64,000 nucleotides of DNA from the IMG/VR virus record IMGVR_UViG_3300042904_000368, positions 1-64,000 of that record, one strand, 5' to 3'. A program made the position numbers and the translations under genes. The notes under the pieces are model-generated. The model saw nothing but the letters and a program-made list of their open reading frames with translations. It ran no database searches and was not told the DNA's origin. This document shows, in pieces, positions 14,273 through 22,033 of this stretch. Position 1 is the stretch's first letter, and every line of letters begins with the position of its first letter. Source of the DNA: a virus.

Positions 14273-15105
14273 TGACAAGCGAAGCAGAACCAACCACCCC
14301 CGCCAGCGCGACCGAGCCGGGAGCGTGCCCTTCTTGTGGTGGCGAACGGCACTATGAGGAGCCGGAAGGCGGCGGAGTAGATACCGTGTGCTCCACCTGC
14401 GGGCGGCGTGGAGCCGGTGACGATCTGAAAGAGTATGTGGTAAGTCCCGCTGCCGAGCCGGGGGAGCCGGAGTGGTTGGTAGCGATGCGGGACCGAGCGA
14501 AGGAACGCCGGTTTGCCCTTGACGACCTGCCGCACCTCACCACGCTCCTGAATGAACACGCCTCCGCCCGCTCTCAGGTGGCGCGGCTGGAAGCAGAGTT
14601 GGGGGAGCAAGGGAGAGCGTTGGCAAGCGTGTGCCTACCCGGCGAGTCCCGCGTAGATTGCATCATTCGCCTCATCCGGGAGCGCGACGAAACGCAAAGG
14701 GAGTGGGAAATTCTGCGAGGCTGGCAGGAGTGTGTTCGTGCCGCCCTGGAAGGCGAAGAGGATGGCGCAGACGCCAACATTTTCGAGACAATCCGCCGCA
14801 TCGTTCGAGAGCGAGACATTGCTCATTCGCACATCCGCGCTGCCACCCAACCCCAGTCCGAACCCGCCGAGACGTGCAGCGAGTGCGAACGGCTGTATGG
14901 ACTAATGCGTGACTTTGCCAGCGCAGGCCGCGCCCTCGCTGATGCCAAGTATGCGGCAGGTCGTGCGAATGCTGAGTTGAGGGACGCAGAGGCGGCTAGC
15001 GGGCGTGTGGTGACGGCACTCTACGCTGAAGCGGCCCTACATCCGGCAACCGCCACCAACCAGCCGCCAGCCGGGGCGGAGCAGGCGGAGGTGAAAGATG
15101 TTTAA
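14272..15105 (+). CDS. Zinc-ribbon plus coiled-coil protein
   Basis: A 277-residue protein. Residues 18-45 hold CPSCGGERHYEE and CSTCGRRG, a classic zinc ribbon. From residue 90 to 235 it is a charged coiled coil, with repeated IRERDETQ and IVRERDIAH blocks and a further CSECERLYG pair in the middle. The layout resembles phage proteins annotated as Lar-like with a long tail. The C-terminus is Ala/Pro rich. It overlaps the next gene by eight bases. Confidence 0.8.
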   Translation: MTSEAEPTTPASATEPGACPSCGGERHYEEPEGGGVDTVCSTCGRRGAGDDLKEYVVSPAAEPGEPEWLVAMRDRAKERRFALDDLPHLTTLLNEHASARSQVARLEAELGEQGRALASVCLPGESRVDCIIRLIRERDETQREWEILRGWQECVRAALEGEEDGADANIFETIRRIVRERDIAHSHIRAATQPQSEPAETCSECERLYGLMRDFASAGRALADAKYAAGRANAELRDAEAASGRVVTALYAEAALHPATATNQPPAGAEQAEVKDV

Positions 15106-15400
15106 GACCACTTTACCGTGCGGCTGTGGGGTGAAGGTGTACGTAAGCGGTGACGTGCTTTCGGATCGGGAAACGTATTGCGAAGAGGGGCAGGTGCTTT
15201 GGGATGCCTGGCGTGCCGTGGGCGAGAACCCCCCTCAAGACCCCGCACAGATTGAAGAGTGGCGACATCGTAACGCGGCGGCATTCAACGCCTACTGCCA
15301 GCATTACGAGCAGCACATCGGCAAGATCATCCAGCACGCCACCCAACCGACCCCGCCGCCCGCTGCTGGGCAGGAGAGGGAGCTTGCTGATGACGCTTGA
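15098..15400 (+). CDS. Small Cys-containing hypothetical protein
   Basis: A 100-residue protein that starts with PCGCGVKVYV and has one CEEG pair. Two helical stretches follow. A zinc site would need the Cys and a His in the second helix (HYEQHIG). The gene overlaps both neighbours by 8-11 bases. Confidence 0.75.
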   Translation: MFKTTLPCGCGVKVYVSGDVLSDRETYCEEGQVLWDAWRAVGENPPQDPAQIEEWRHRNAAAFNAYCQHYEQHIGKIIQHATQPTPPPAAGQERELADDA

Positions 15401-15692
15401 GTATGAGCCGGTGGAGTTGGACTGGCAGCGAGTAGCCTTCGTGCGCGAAATGGCGCGGGTGCGAGGCGGCACTCAGATCCGCGCCGAAATCTGGTCACCC
15501 ACGGCATCACCTGATATTCACGCTTTTGGCGGTGAACTGGAAGTGTGGGGAGAGGGGTCGGGTTTGGCTCGAAAAACCTTTGTCGGCGGGAGTCTAGAGG
15601 ATGTGCGAGGGGCTATCCACGACGCCTGCGGCCAACTTCTTGCCGCCCTTTCCCTGGAGCGGCCTGGGGAGAGGGGGCCGGGGAATGGCTAG
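15390..15692 (+). CDS. Hypothetical protein
   Basis: A 100-residue protein from ATG 15390, overlapping the previous gene by 11 bases, with CAGGAGAGGGAG upstream. A basic helix (WQRVAFVREMARVR) is followed by strands and another helix. It is read here because third positions and composition are coding-like, unlike the larger open frame 15150-15692. Confidence 0.7.
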   Translation: MTLEYEPVELDWQRVAFVREMARVRGGTQIRAEIWSPTASPDIHAFGGELEVWGEGSGLARKTFVGGSLEDVRGAIHDACGQLLAALSLERPGERGPGNG

Positions 15693-15897
15693 GGATACTC
15701 GCCGTTGCGTGCGGTGCGACACGGAAGTTGCCGTGGATGAGATGGAAGAGGGCTACAGCGAAGGCTACTTGGGCGGACGCTGGCATTGCGCGGACACCGC
15801 CACCTGCGACGCGAGGTATCAGCATCGCCACTTTCCGCGTCGTCCTCCACGCCCTGTTTTGCCATCCACACAGGAGATGACCCCCGATGCTCACTGA
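15685..15897 (+). CDS. Small Cys/His-rich protein
   Basis: A 70-residue protein from ATG 15685 with CVRCDTEVAV early and CADTATC later, then a His-Arg-rich end (YQHRHFPRRPPRP). This gives the ligands for one zinc ion. The start lies inside the preceding gene and the end inside the next. Confidence 0.65.
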   Translation: MARDTRRCVRCDTEVAVDEMEEGYSEGYLGGRWHCADTATCDARYQHRHFPRRPPRPVLPSTQEMTPDAH

Positions 15898-16381
15898 ACC
15901 AACCACAGCCGCCAACCCGGCCCCCGCCAGCGAGGGAAAGGAGAAGCTAGAGCAGGCGGTGGGGATTTTGAACCGGGAGCGGCACAGAGGGCGCTGTAAT
16001 TGGGGTGTTAACGTCTCGAAAACGGGTCGGGTCAGAGCTACCGCCGCAGCGGACGGATCGAACGGGAAGACGACCCTTGCCATTGACTTCTTCGAAGATG
16101 CAGATCAGGCTATCGCCATTGCCGAGAAGCTAGACCCCTCTTTCCGCATGGATGCTACCTTGCCTTCACTGGAGTGGGAGCTATACGATGACGGCTTCAT
16201 CATCCGTGTTCCAGAAGAAAGGTTCATTGTCCGCGCCTGGTGCCGAAGGAAACGGGATGAGTGGGAAGGGTCGCTCGCCTTGGGCGTCTACACGCTCTAC
16301 CGCCACCGAGGCACGGACATAGAAACTGTCAAAGCCCTAACCACCCGGCGGCTGGGGCTGCTGCTGGCGGCGCTGGGGTGA
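15887..16381 (+). CDS. Hypothetical protein, paralogue of a late-region gene
   Basis: A 164-residue protein. The core around residues 20-35 (EQAVGILNRERHRG) and FFEDADQAIAIAEKLDP match, in order and spacing, the 62-residue protein at 54938-55126 (DEAVAILNREKHR, then EFEAIAIARQYEP). The segments between them (Trp, Cys-rich) differ. This is therefore a phage-internal gene family of unknown role, with one copy in the early array and one among tail genes. Confidence 0.75.
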   Translation: MLTEPTTAANPAPASEGKEKLEQAVGILNRERHRGRCNWGVNVSKTGRVRATAAADGSNGKTTLAIDFFEDADQAIAIAEKLDPSFRMDATLPSLEWELYDDGFIIRVPEERFIVRAWCRRKRDEWEGSLALGVYTLYRHRGTDIETVKALTTRRLGLLLAALG

Positions 16382-16387
16382 TTTTTG

Positions 16388-16777
16388 ATGAGCGAGCCTG
16401 TGGTAATAACCCCTGAAGAAGCACGGCGGTTGGCGCAATCCTGTCAGCGATGCGGTGGCAGTCGCAAGGTGTGGGATTTATACACCGACCCGAAGAATCC
16501 CGTACAAGTCGAATGCCTTGTGTGTCGCGATGCCTGGACTATTGCAGAGGGGAAGGGCATGGTAGCCAAAAGCGGCGTCTGGTCGCAGGAGAGGCCCGCT
16601 TCTGCGGGCTGGTACTGGTTCTCGGAGCAGGGCTACCTGCCGCCCAAGGTTGTTAATCTGTTTCAGCATCCGACGTTGGGGCTGTTTTGCGTCCACTTCA
16701 GCTATCCGGACCATGCCGTTTTACTGACACGTTGCGCCGGCCTGTGGCAGCGTATCGAGGAACCAACCCAACCATGA
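16388..16777 (+). CDS. Zinc-ribbon protein
   Basis: A 129-residue protein from ATG 16388. The N-terminal 50 residues contain CQRCGGSRKVW and CLVCRDAW, a zinc ribbon. The C-terminal 60 residues (YWFSEQGYLPPKVVNLF, then strands) are a separate beta domain. The start overlaps nothing; TTG 16385 is an in-frame alternative. It ends with a four-base overlap with the next gene. Confidence 0.75.
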   Translation: MSEPVVITPEEARRLAQSCQRCGGSRKVWDLYTDPKNPVQVECLVCRDAWTIAEGKGMVAKSGVWSQERPASAGWYWFSEQGYLPPKVVNLFQHPTLGLFCVHFSYPDHAVLLTRCAGLWQRIEEPTQP

Positions 16778-16977
16778 CCCAGGCCCAAGCCCTCGCCTAC
16801 CTCTCCCGGCTCCTGGCCCGCCTGCCGCAGGTGCTGGCTCACGTGGGCGAAAACCCAGGCCGGAAGGGGAGTTTTCGCCTGCTCTGGGACAAGCCGCCAA
16901 CGGTTGCGGAAGCGCGGATCGCCCATGAAGTACTGCTGGAGTGCGTGAATGAGAACAACCGAACGGGGCGGGCCTGA
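16774..16977 (+). CDS. Small helical protein
   Basis: A 67-residue protein, coupled by ATGA to the preceding gene. It consists of two amphipathic helices (ALAYLSRLLARLPQVLAHVG; VAEARIAHEVLLECVNEN), so a helical-hairpin dimer is plausible. The next gene starts inside it. No family recognised. Confidence 0.7.
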   Translation: MTQAQALAYLSRLLARLPQVLAHVGENPGRKGSFRLLWDKPPTVAEARIAHEVLLECVNENNRTGRA

Positions 16978-17326
16978 TAGCCCTACCAAACCCTACCGCC
17001 TCTGGCAAATCTCCCCCGATCCCGAACGACCCTGGTGGGCCTGGCGTGTGGTGGGGCGTACTCGCCACGAAGCCCTGGGCGTGGTGGCGGGATATGGAGA
17101 TGGCGTGGTGTGGGCAGACCATCGAAGCAACGGAACGCGCTACTCCCTGGCACACCCCGCCATTATCAAGCCGATCCCATCCACCGAACGCGTGGGCCAG
17201 TGGAGCGACGATGAGGGCGAGGAAGACCCAGACAGCGAGACCGGCCGCACCCTCTGGCTAACGGCGAGAGAGTGGGTGTCGCGGTGTCGGGAACGCGGCG
17301 AAAACCATGTGACCGCGCCGGGCTGA
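16949..17326 (+). CDS. Hypothetical protein
   Basis: A 125-residue protein with a Trp-rich beta domain (residues 15-75; RPWWAWRVVGRTRHEA, GVVWADH) and an acidic linker followed by a C-terminal helix. The overlap with the previous gene is 29 bases. No family recognised. Confidence 0.7.
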   Translation: MRTTERGGPDSPTKPYRLWQISPDPERPWWAWRVVGRTRHEALGVVAGYGDGVVWADHRSNGTRYSLAHPAIIKPIPSTERVGQWSDDEGEEDPDSETGRTLWLTAREWVSRCRERGENHVTAPG

Positions 17327-17336
17327 GGAGCGAATG

Positions 17337-17543
17337 ATGTTTAACCAGATCCCCTCTCCCCGACTGGCCCTCTGGCGGCTCTGGTGGTGGCTGGTGGGAA
17401 AGAAACCGCCCTGGTGCGTGACGCCGGAAGAACGGGCGGTGATTGTGACGCCCGACCGGCTACACCCAGCTATCCAGCGATTTGCCGCGAGTGAGCGCAC
17501 TGGGCGCAATCCTAACCACCACTCACCAGCACCCCCTGCCTAG
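17337..17543 (+). CDS. Small basic protein, Trp-rich start
   Basis: A 68-residue protein with WRLWWWLVGKKPPWC near the start, an aromatic segment of unusual density that could lie at a membrane surface. ATG 17337 was preferred over ATG 17334 because GAGGAG is then at a normal distance. The C-terminal 20 residues are flexible. No family recognised. Confidence 0.6.
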   Translation: MFNQIPSPRLALWRLWWWLVGKKPPWCVTPEERAVIVTPDRLHPAIQRFAASERTGRNPNHHSPAPPA

Positions 17544-17594
17544 CCTGCGGGAGAGGGCCGTGAGCGCCAGCAGCCACGCTTGCCTATACAACCA

Positions 17595-17972
17595 ATGCAT
17601 CCACAGAAACCACCCCCCTACCCCGACGAAGGCCCCGATGGAGAATCAAGGCCCCAACCCGCCGCTCTCCCCGACCCCTCGCTAGAACAAGCCGAGGTCG
17701 CAATCCGCCAGTTCGCGCGGGACATGATGCTGGGCAGGGAGTTGACCGTAGAGAGGGCGGAGGCCCTAGATTCCCGCTCCCTCTTCGCCTACCGCCTGCA
17801 ATTCCTGGCTCACTTCTGCGTGGTCGGCATTCCTGGATTGCCGTTGTGGGCGTTGCGCGAGAGCCAGGGGTCGGACCTGGACCCCTGGGATTATCCACCC
17901 CTTACGGTTGACGGGGAAACGATGAGCTGGTTTCTCGCCACCGCCCGCACGAGGATGCTGCTGGCGGGGTGA
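17595..17972 (+). CDS. Last gene of the rightward accessory array
   Basis: A 125-residue protein; the Pro-rich N-terminus precedes a helical domain (LEQAEVAIRQFARDM, RAEALDSRSLFAYRLQF) and an acidic end. A TTG at 17580 would extend it by five residues. The next gene is on the other strand and ends 36 bp away. Confidence 0.65.
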   Translation: MHPQKPPPYPDEGPDGESRPQPAALPDPSLEQAEVAIRQFARDMMLGRELTVERAEALDSRSLFAYRLQFLAHFCVVGIPGLPLWALRESQGSDLDPWDYPPLTVDGETMSWFLATARTRMLLAG

Positions 17973-18007
17973 GGGTGGTTAACGTGTCGGCTCTGCCCGC
18001 CGCCCGC

Positions 18008-18364
18008 CTACAGCCCCGGCATCCCATTCCCGCCGAGGAGTTGGCGTTTCCGTAGCAACCATTCGCCGGTCGTGAGGGGTTGGCGGCGCTTACCGGTGCC
18101 TGCGTCGAAGGGTCCGTCCCAGGAATCCGGTGGCGTTAGCTCGCCGGGCACCCAATCGACCTCTCCCTCTGGCTCTGGGTGGTGCAGCCGCTCCTCTACG
18201 AGGTTGTTGACGGCTCCCTCTTTCCGAAAGAACTCCCAGGTCAGGGATTCGCCATCCCGGAAAAGGCCTGAGCGGTACCAGCGGGAGCCATCTGAGCCGG
18301 TGGCGAAGCGGGGAGCGGAGAGCGCAGGCTGTGGCTGGTGGTCGAAGGCTTCTTGGCGGGTCAT
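18008..18364 (-). CDS. Hypothetical protein
   Basis: A 118-residue protein on the minus strand, converging with the rightward array. ATG 18364 starts a frame with a beta-type middle (GSRWYRSGLFRDGESLTW) and a C-terminal basic helix (GEWLLRKRQLLGG). The composition is coding-like. No family recognised. It is the only minus-strand gene between the two accessory arrays and the integrase region. Confidence 0.65.
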   Translation of the reverse strand: MTRQEAFDHQPQPALSAPRFATGSDGSRWYRSGLFRDGESLTWEFFRKEGAVNNLVEERLHHPEPEGEVDWVPGELTPPDSWDGPFDAGTGKRRQPLTTGEWLLRKRQLLGGNGMPGL

Positions 18365-18919
18365 GGTAGGGGATACGGTTGGTGAGGCTTGCCCGCGCAG
18401 GCCAATCGCTGGCCTTGGTGCTTGGGTCGCAGGCGGGGTAGGGTGATGGATGCGATAAGGGGCCTGTTATCGACGTACTGATAACAGGCCCCTTATTTGA
18501 ACCTCGGACGGGTAGGCGTCCGATGGTCCCCGCGTTTTGCTTTGCCGCGATACCACACCTCTTCGCAGAGGCTATGACTCACTTCGCTCCTACCAGCCGG
18601 GGGAGCTGTGGTTAACCCCGCATTTGGGGTGTTTCCCGGTCCCTCAAAAAGTTGGTCAAGGGCGGCCTCCTTTCGTTGGGCGTCGAACGGAAATCCCGAA
18701 CGGCGAGTTATTCAACGGAGAAAGCGTCCAGTGGTTACTCTGTCTTCTGGAAAAACTCGTCATCCTCGCAGGCTGGGCGTAAGGACGGGATGCAGGGCAG
18801 ATTGAGGGGATTTAAGGACTGGGGAAGGATTTACGGCCAACATGTCAAAAAACTGCCCCGCGTGCTGATAATATAGAAACCCGGCAAACTTGCCGGTACT
18901 TGCGCGAAGGAAAACACCT
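18365..18919. other. Long intergenic region without a convincing gene
   Basis: About 550 bp. It holds a perfect 17-bp stem (18455-18496), a 7-bp stem TCGGACG/CGTCCGA (18504-18523), a CCGGG...CCCGG stem with an inner ACCCC/GGGGT pair (about 18595-18645) and a CCGGCAA/TTGCCGG palindrome (18881-18896). A frame at 18537-18782 is open but has no good ribosome-binding site. The hairpins suggest a non-coding RNA or a cis-acting DNA element rather than a protein gene. Confidence 0.55.
18455..18496. terminator. Perfect 17-bp inverted repeat, probable bidirectional terminator
   Basis: ATAAGGGGCCTGTTATC (18455-18471) pairs exactly with 18480-18496 around an 8-base loop. A/T steps flank the stem on both sides, and it stands between converging and diverging genes. 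The stem is longer than most terminators, so a protein-binding palindrome is an alternative. Confidence 0.55.
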
Positions 18920-19186
18920 GTGGGAAACCAAAGGTATAGCGATTTCCTCTACGCGCGGCCCACGTTCTGGGAAGGCGTCGGACGCGCGATGGATATCGGC
19001 GGCACGATGTCGCAGTACAACCAGTCTCCAAATGGCGAGGTTGCTGATCGCATCGCCCTTGCAGCCGACTGGCAGGCGGTCGGGCAGGATATGTGGCAAG
19101 TGATGTCAGATTTTGCCGCTGAGAACGGGCTACCGCAACCGGAGGCGTTCCAGAATGGCGAGGCGTCCGAAACCGCAGGAAAATAA
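18920..19186 (+). CDS. Hypothetical protein
   Basis: An 88-residue protein from GTG 18920 with AAGGAAAACACCT upstream. Aromatic and Gly-rich first half, then helices (VADRIALAADWQAVGQDMWQ). It overlaps the start of the DUF2335 gene by 32 bases, so the two are coexpressed. A palindrome at 18881-18896 lies just upstream and may control them. Confidence 0.65.
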   Translation: MGNQRYSDFLYARPTFWEGVGRAMDIGGTMSQYNQSPNGEVADRIALAADWQAVGQDMWQVMSDFAAENGLPQPEAFQNGEASETAGK

Positions 19187-19676
19187 CGAGCCGGAACCGG
19201 CGCCGCCCGGTCCTCTCGCGCCTGCCAGCGGGAACATCTCCCGCCAAAGAGTAAACCCGCCCGCTCCACAGCAGAGCCAGATTTCCGTGGAGCGGTGGGA
19301 GTACCAAAGCCCGCTCCCACCACCGAATATCATGGCGGCCTACGAGCATCTCCTGCCTGGTGCTACTGAACGCCTTCTTGCTCGCGTCGAGAAACAATCC
19401 GAGCATCGGATGCATCTTGAAAAGACGCACCTAGAAGGCGACGTGTGGGCGAGAAAAGCTGGCGTCTTTGCCGCCACGATCCTTTGCGCCCTCGCCATCA
19501 TCGGCTCCGTCGTAGTCTCCTACATCGGCAAGCAGTGGCAACCGTTAGGCTTTGGCGGTCTAGCTCTGCTTATTCCGGCTTTCCTTCACGTCTGGAGCCG
19601 CAAAGACCAGCGAGCAGAACGCGAAGACAAAACCGAGACCATGCGGCAGATTGCCGAGGGCGAGCTACGACGCTAA
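19155..19676 (+). CDS. DUF2335-type membrane protein
   Basis: A 173-residue protein. After a flexible Pro-rich start come PLPPPNIMAAYEHLLPGA and TERLLARVEKQSEHRMHLEK, the pattern of the DUF2335 family, and two adjacent membrane helices (residues 103-122 and 128-146), then a charged tail. Members occur in many phages and bacteria and are of unknown function. Its location beside the immunity region, transcribed on its own, fits a protein expressed in the lysogen. Confidence 0.75.
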   Translation: MARRPKPQENNEPEPAPPGPLAPASGNISRQRVNPPAPQQSQISVERWEYQSPLPPPNIMAAYEHLLPGATERLLARVEKQSEHRMHLEKTHLEGDVWARKAGVFAATILCALAIIGSVVVSYIGKQWQPLGFGGLALLIPAFLHVWSRKDQRAEREDKTETMRQIAEGELRR

Positions 19677-19714
19677 CTAACTCGCCCGCCGCGTCGGTGG
19701 CTGGGGGTGGGTCG

Positions 19715-19939
19715 CTAGTCGTACCGTAGCCCACCGCTCCAGCAGAGGCAGCCCTCCGTCCGACAGTGGACATAGAGCCGCCTGCCGCTCTGGCTGACGT
19801 GGTAGTGAGCCTCTCCGCCACACTGGGCGCAGGGAATGACGCCCTCGGCTCCTGGCTCCCCTCCGCTGCGCTCCTTCGCCTCGCGGTGCATCTCGCGCGC
19901 CTTGTCGATGGTCGCCCGGTCTTCTACGTTCGCAGTCAT
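19715..19939 (-). CDS. Lar-like zinc-ribbon protein
   Basis: A 74-residue protein with CAQCGGEAHYHV and, after a basic strand, CRTEGCLCW. This spacing is like the restriction-alleviation Lar family (CPxCGG... C..C). The N-terminal 30 residues are a charged helix. If it is Lar-like, it would moderate a type I restriction enzyme; that is an inference from the motif. It overlaps the next upstream gene by four bases. Confidence 0.65.
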   Translation of the reverse strand: MTANVEDRATIDKAREMHREAKERSGGEPGAEGVIPCAQCGGEAHYHVSQSGRRLYVHCRTEGCLCWSGGLRYD

Positions 19940-20427
19940 CCCTCACCTGCTTTCACGCTGGCCGCATCCTTCCCAAGATACCCAGCGTTGTCCAGGTCCA
20001 GTATCAGGGCTTGCGCGTCCCGGCCCGCCTTAATCTGCGCGAACAAGGCGTCGCGCATCAGGCGGTTCCCCTCTCGCAGCCGTCTGTTCTCTGTTTGCAG
20101 TTCCGCCAGTTGCGACTCTCGCGCCTCGACCCGCTTTTGAACCTCGGCATCTTCCAGGCCTGCCAGGCGGGCAGCTATCACGATTTCGCCCAGCAGGTCA
20201 CTGAACCCCGCCAACCGCATCGCCTCGGTGATGTTCTCATTCAAGCCAAGGGCAAACTGCGCCACCTGCTCAACGCTGGGTTTCCCGCCCTGAGTCCAGG
20301 TCAAGACGGTAACGTGGTCAATGCCGGTGCGGACACGTTGGCCACGGAAGCTCAAACCATGTCTCTGAAGGACTTCCTTGACCCACTCCCCGAAAGGGTT
20401 CGGCCTGATCGGCGCTAGCTCTCCCAT
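19936..20427 (-). CDS. Regulator-like protein with coiled coil
   Basis: A 163-residue protein; ATG 20427 follows AAAGGCGGTGGGGC. Residues 8-70 are arranged like an XRE-type helix-turn-helix with inserted strand (EWVKEVLQRHGLS, then VTVLTWTQGGKPSVEQVAQF). The rest is a coiled coil (ARESQLAELQTENRRLREG). It could be a second phage regulator. Start chosen over an earlier ATG at 20511 that lacks a ribosome-binding site. Confidence 0.65.
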   Translation of the reverse strand: MGELAPIRPNPFGEWVKEVLQRHGLSFRGQRVRTGIDHVTVLTWTQGGKPSVEQVAQFALGLNENITEAMRLAGFSDLLGEIVIAARLAGLEDAEVQKRVEARESQLAELQTENRRLREGNRLMRDALFAQIKAGRDAQALILDLDNAGYLGKDAASVKAGEG

Positions 20428-20482
20428 GCCCCACCGCCTTTCTGAACACAGAATTGTCTCTTCTGCCTGCACGTGACGGCGC

Positions 20483-20725
20483 TCATTTTGATATCCACTC
20501 GGTGCAGCCAAACGTGGAAAGCGTCACAAGCACCGCCACCTTTCCAGCATCGACCACGAGAGCCGCTTGCCTGCCGTTTATTGGCAGACCGCTCTGCGCT
20601 TCGGTCTGCGGCGGGTAATCAACCGCGACTGCGAAGAGGACGCACGGCCCATGATCCCGCGACGGATACGGCACCCAGAACTGACAAGTCGCGCAACGCC
20701 CTGTTTGTTTCTCGTCTCCAGCCAT
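20483..20725 (-). CDS. Small Cys-rich protein
   Basis: An 80-residue protein with CATCQFWV, HGPCVLF and a late FGCTEW. The four Cys match a small zinc-binding phage family with the CxxCxxWxP start. The gene start overlaps the C-terminal region of the frameshifted excisionase-like sequence upstream. Confidence 0.7.
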   Translation of the reverse strand: MAGDEKQTGRCATCQFWVPYPSRDHGPCVLFAVAVDYPPQTEAQSGLPINGRQAALVVDAGKVAVLVTLSTFGCTEWISK

Positions 20726-20865
20726 TCAGCAACCTCGACGGGGAAGATAACGTTCCGCCCGCCCGCTCTCGGCAGTTCCTTTGCGTCTCACCCAAGAACA
20801 TTCTATTTTTGCCTAGCAGAGAGCCGCAGGGCTTGGCTGCACCAGCACGCCAATCGCGCCAACAC
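20701..20865 (-). pseudogene. Frameshifted excisionase-like sequence
   Basis: Between the integrase and the 20725 gene. Reading CGC AAA, then skipping one G at about 20779, gives SWVRRK-ELPRAGGRNVIF followed by PVEVAEWLETRNKQ. That is the pattern of the DNA-binding winged-helix domain of excisionases. Further upstream the frames change again near a run of five A (about 20806-20810), where RLSARQK joins IECSW. No intact frame covers all parts, so this is either a broken gene or sequencing error at two short homopolymers. Confidence 0.35.
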
Positions 20866-20928
20866 CCCGCTTGCGACCCTCTACCCCCAGCCAGGAAACA
20901 CTTCATAGGACCTGGGCTGGGAAAGAAA

Positions 20929-22014
20929 TCAGTTGCCGGTCCCTTTCCGCCTGCGCGGGGAGCGGAAGGGTGGGCGGCGCTTCGCTGGCTTCTGGTCGTC
21001 TCTGGGCTTCTGCTTCCCCTTCCGCTCCCCAGACAGCCGCTCCCCCATCTCGTCCATGGCCCGTTCCATCGCGCCGTAATCGGTGTGAACGTATTTCCAG
21101 GTGGTCGCGATGTTAGCGTGGCCGAGGATCTGCCGCACCGTCTCCGGGTCTACGCCCATCCGCAAAAGAAACGTCGCGCAGCCGTGGCGCAGGGCGTGCG
21201 GGCGGATGTGTTCAGCGGACAGGCCCGCCGCTTCCACCACTTGCGCCAGCGCGGAGTAGAGGGCGTAGTCCCCCATCGAATGACAGGCCCGGTCAATCAT
21301 CAGCGCGGGGGTTTCGCGCTTGAACCGCTTGCACCGGGCGTCACGGATTTTGATCCACGCCTCGAACTTCTCGCGGCAGAAGGCTGGCACAGGAATGGTT
21401 CGGGTTTCATTCCCCTTAGAGGCGCGGATGCGGAGGTGCGCCCCCTTGGCGGTGCGGATGTAATCCGCCTTCCGCAGGGTGATGATGTCCTTGCGTCGCA
21501 AGCCCAGCGCCAGGCCCAGAGTAATCACCATCTCGGCCCGCCAGCGCAGATAGTTGCGGTATTCGGCGTTATCCACACCGGCCCCGACCTTCGCCGCCGC
21601 CCTCACCAGCTTTAGGGCCTGCTCGCCGTTGACCCAGGAAACCCGCTCCTTGTCGAGGCGCGGCTGGTTTACTTCCTTGATCGGCGGCAGGTCGCGGTAG
21701 CCGTGCGACGAAGCGTACAGCCAGAACGACGCGAGAGCCGCGAAGTGCAGCCGAATCGTGCGCGGGCGGCACCCTTCCCCTTCACGCCCCATCCTCTCTA
21801 GTTGGAGGTAGTCTTTGTAATCTTGCAGTAGGCGCAGGTTCAGCGGCTTTTCTCCGCGCCAGATGACAAATGAGTTGATACGTTGCCGGTAGGCGGCAAT
21901 GGTTAGCGGAGAGCGGTCCAGCGAGTGCAAATGGGCCAGATACGCTGGCATCAATTCTTTCATTCGTTGCTCCGTCATCTTTGAGGAAGGGTCGAGGTGC
22001 TCTTGTTCTTCCAT
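20929..22014 (-). CDS. int: Tyrosine integrase
   Basis: A 361-residue site-specific recombinase. N-terminal core-binding domain at about residues 20-105 (YLAHLHSLDRSPLTIAAY), catalytic domain at 130-315. Active-site residues: Arg173 or 174 (GLRRKD), Lys200 (RASKGNETR), His273-Arg276 (HALRHG), His299 (ILGHAN) and the nucleophile Tyr308 (WKYVHT). The C-terminal 40 residues are basic and may be flexible. It catalyses integration of the phage into the host chromosome and, with an excisionase, its exit. It lies beside the repressor, as usual in temperate phages. Confidence 0.95.
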   Translation of the reverse strand: MEEQEHLDPSSKMTEQRMKELMPAYLAHLHSLDRSPLTIAAYRQRINSFVIWRGEKPLNLRLLQDYKDYLQLERMGREGEGCRPRTIRLHFAALASFWLYASSHGYRDLPPIKEVNQPRLDKERVSWVNGEQALKLVRAAAKVGAGVDNAEYRNYLRWRAEMVITLGLALGLRRKDIITLRKADYIRTAKGAHLRIRASKGNETRTIPVPAFCREKFEAWIKIRDARCKRFKRETPALMIDRACHSMGDYALYSALAQVVEAAGLSAEHIRPHALRHGCATFLLRMGVDPETVRQILGHANIATTWKYVHTDYGAMERAMDEMGERLSGERKGKQKPRDDQKPAKRRPPFRSPRRRKGTGN

Positions 22015-22033
22015 AAGATACGGGTCTTTTCAA

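Noticed and set aside
18537-18782. An 81-codon plus-strand frame in the hairpin-rich region
   Set aside because: TTG start without a ribosome-binding site and lies across stems; not convincing as a gene.
20473-21615. A 380-codon open frame on the plus strand
   Set aside because: It lies opposite the integrase, has Arg/Pro/His-rich shadow composition and no ribosome-binding site.
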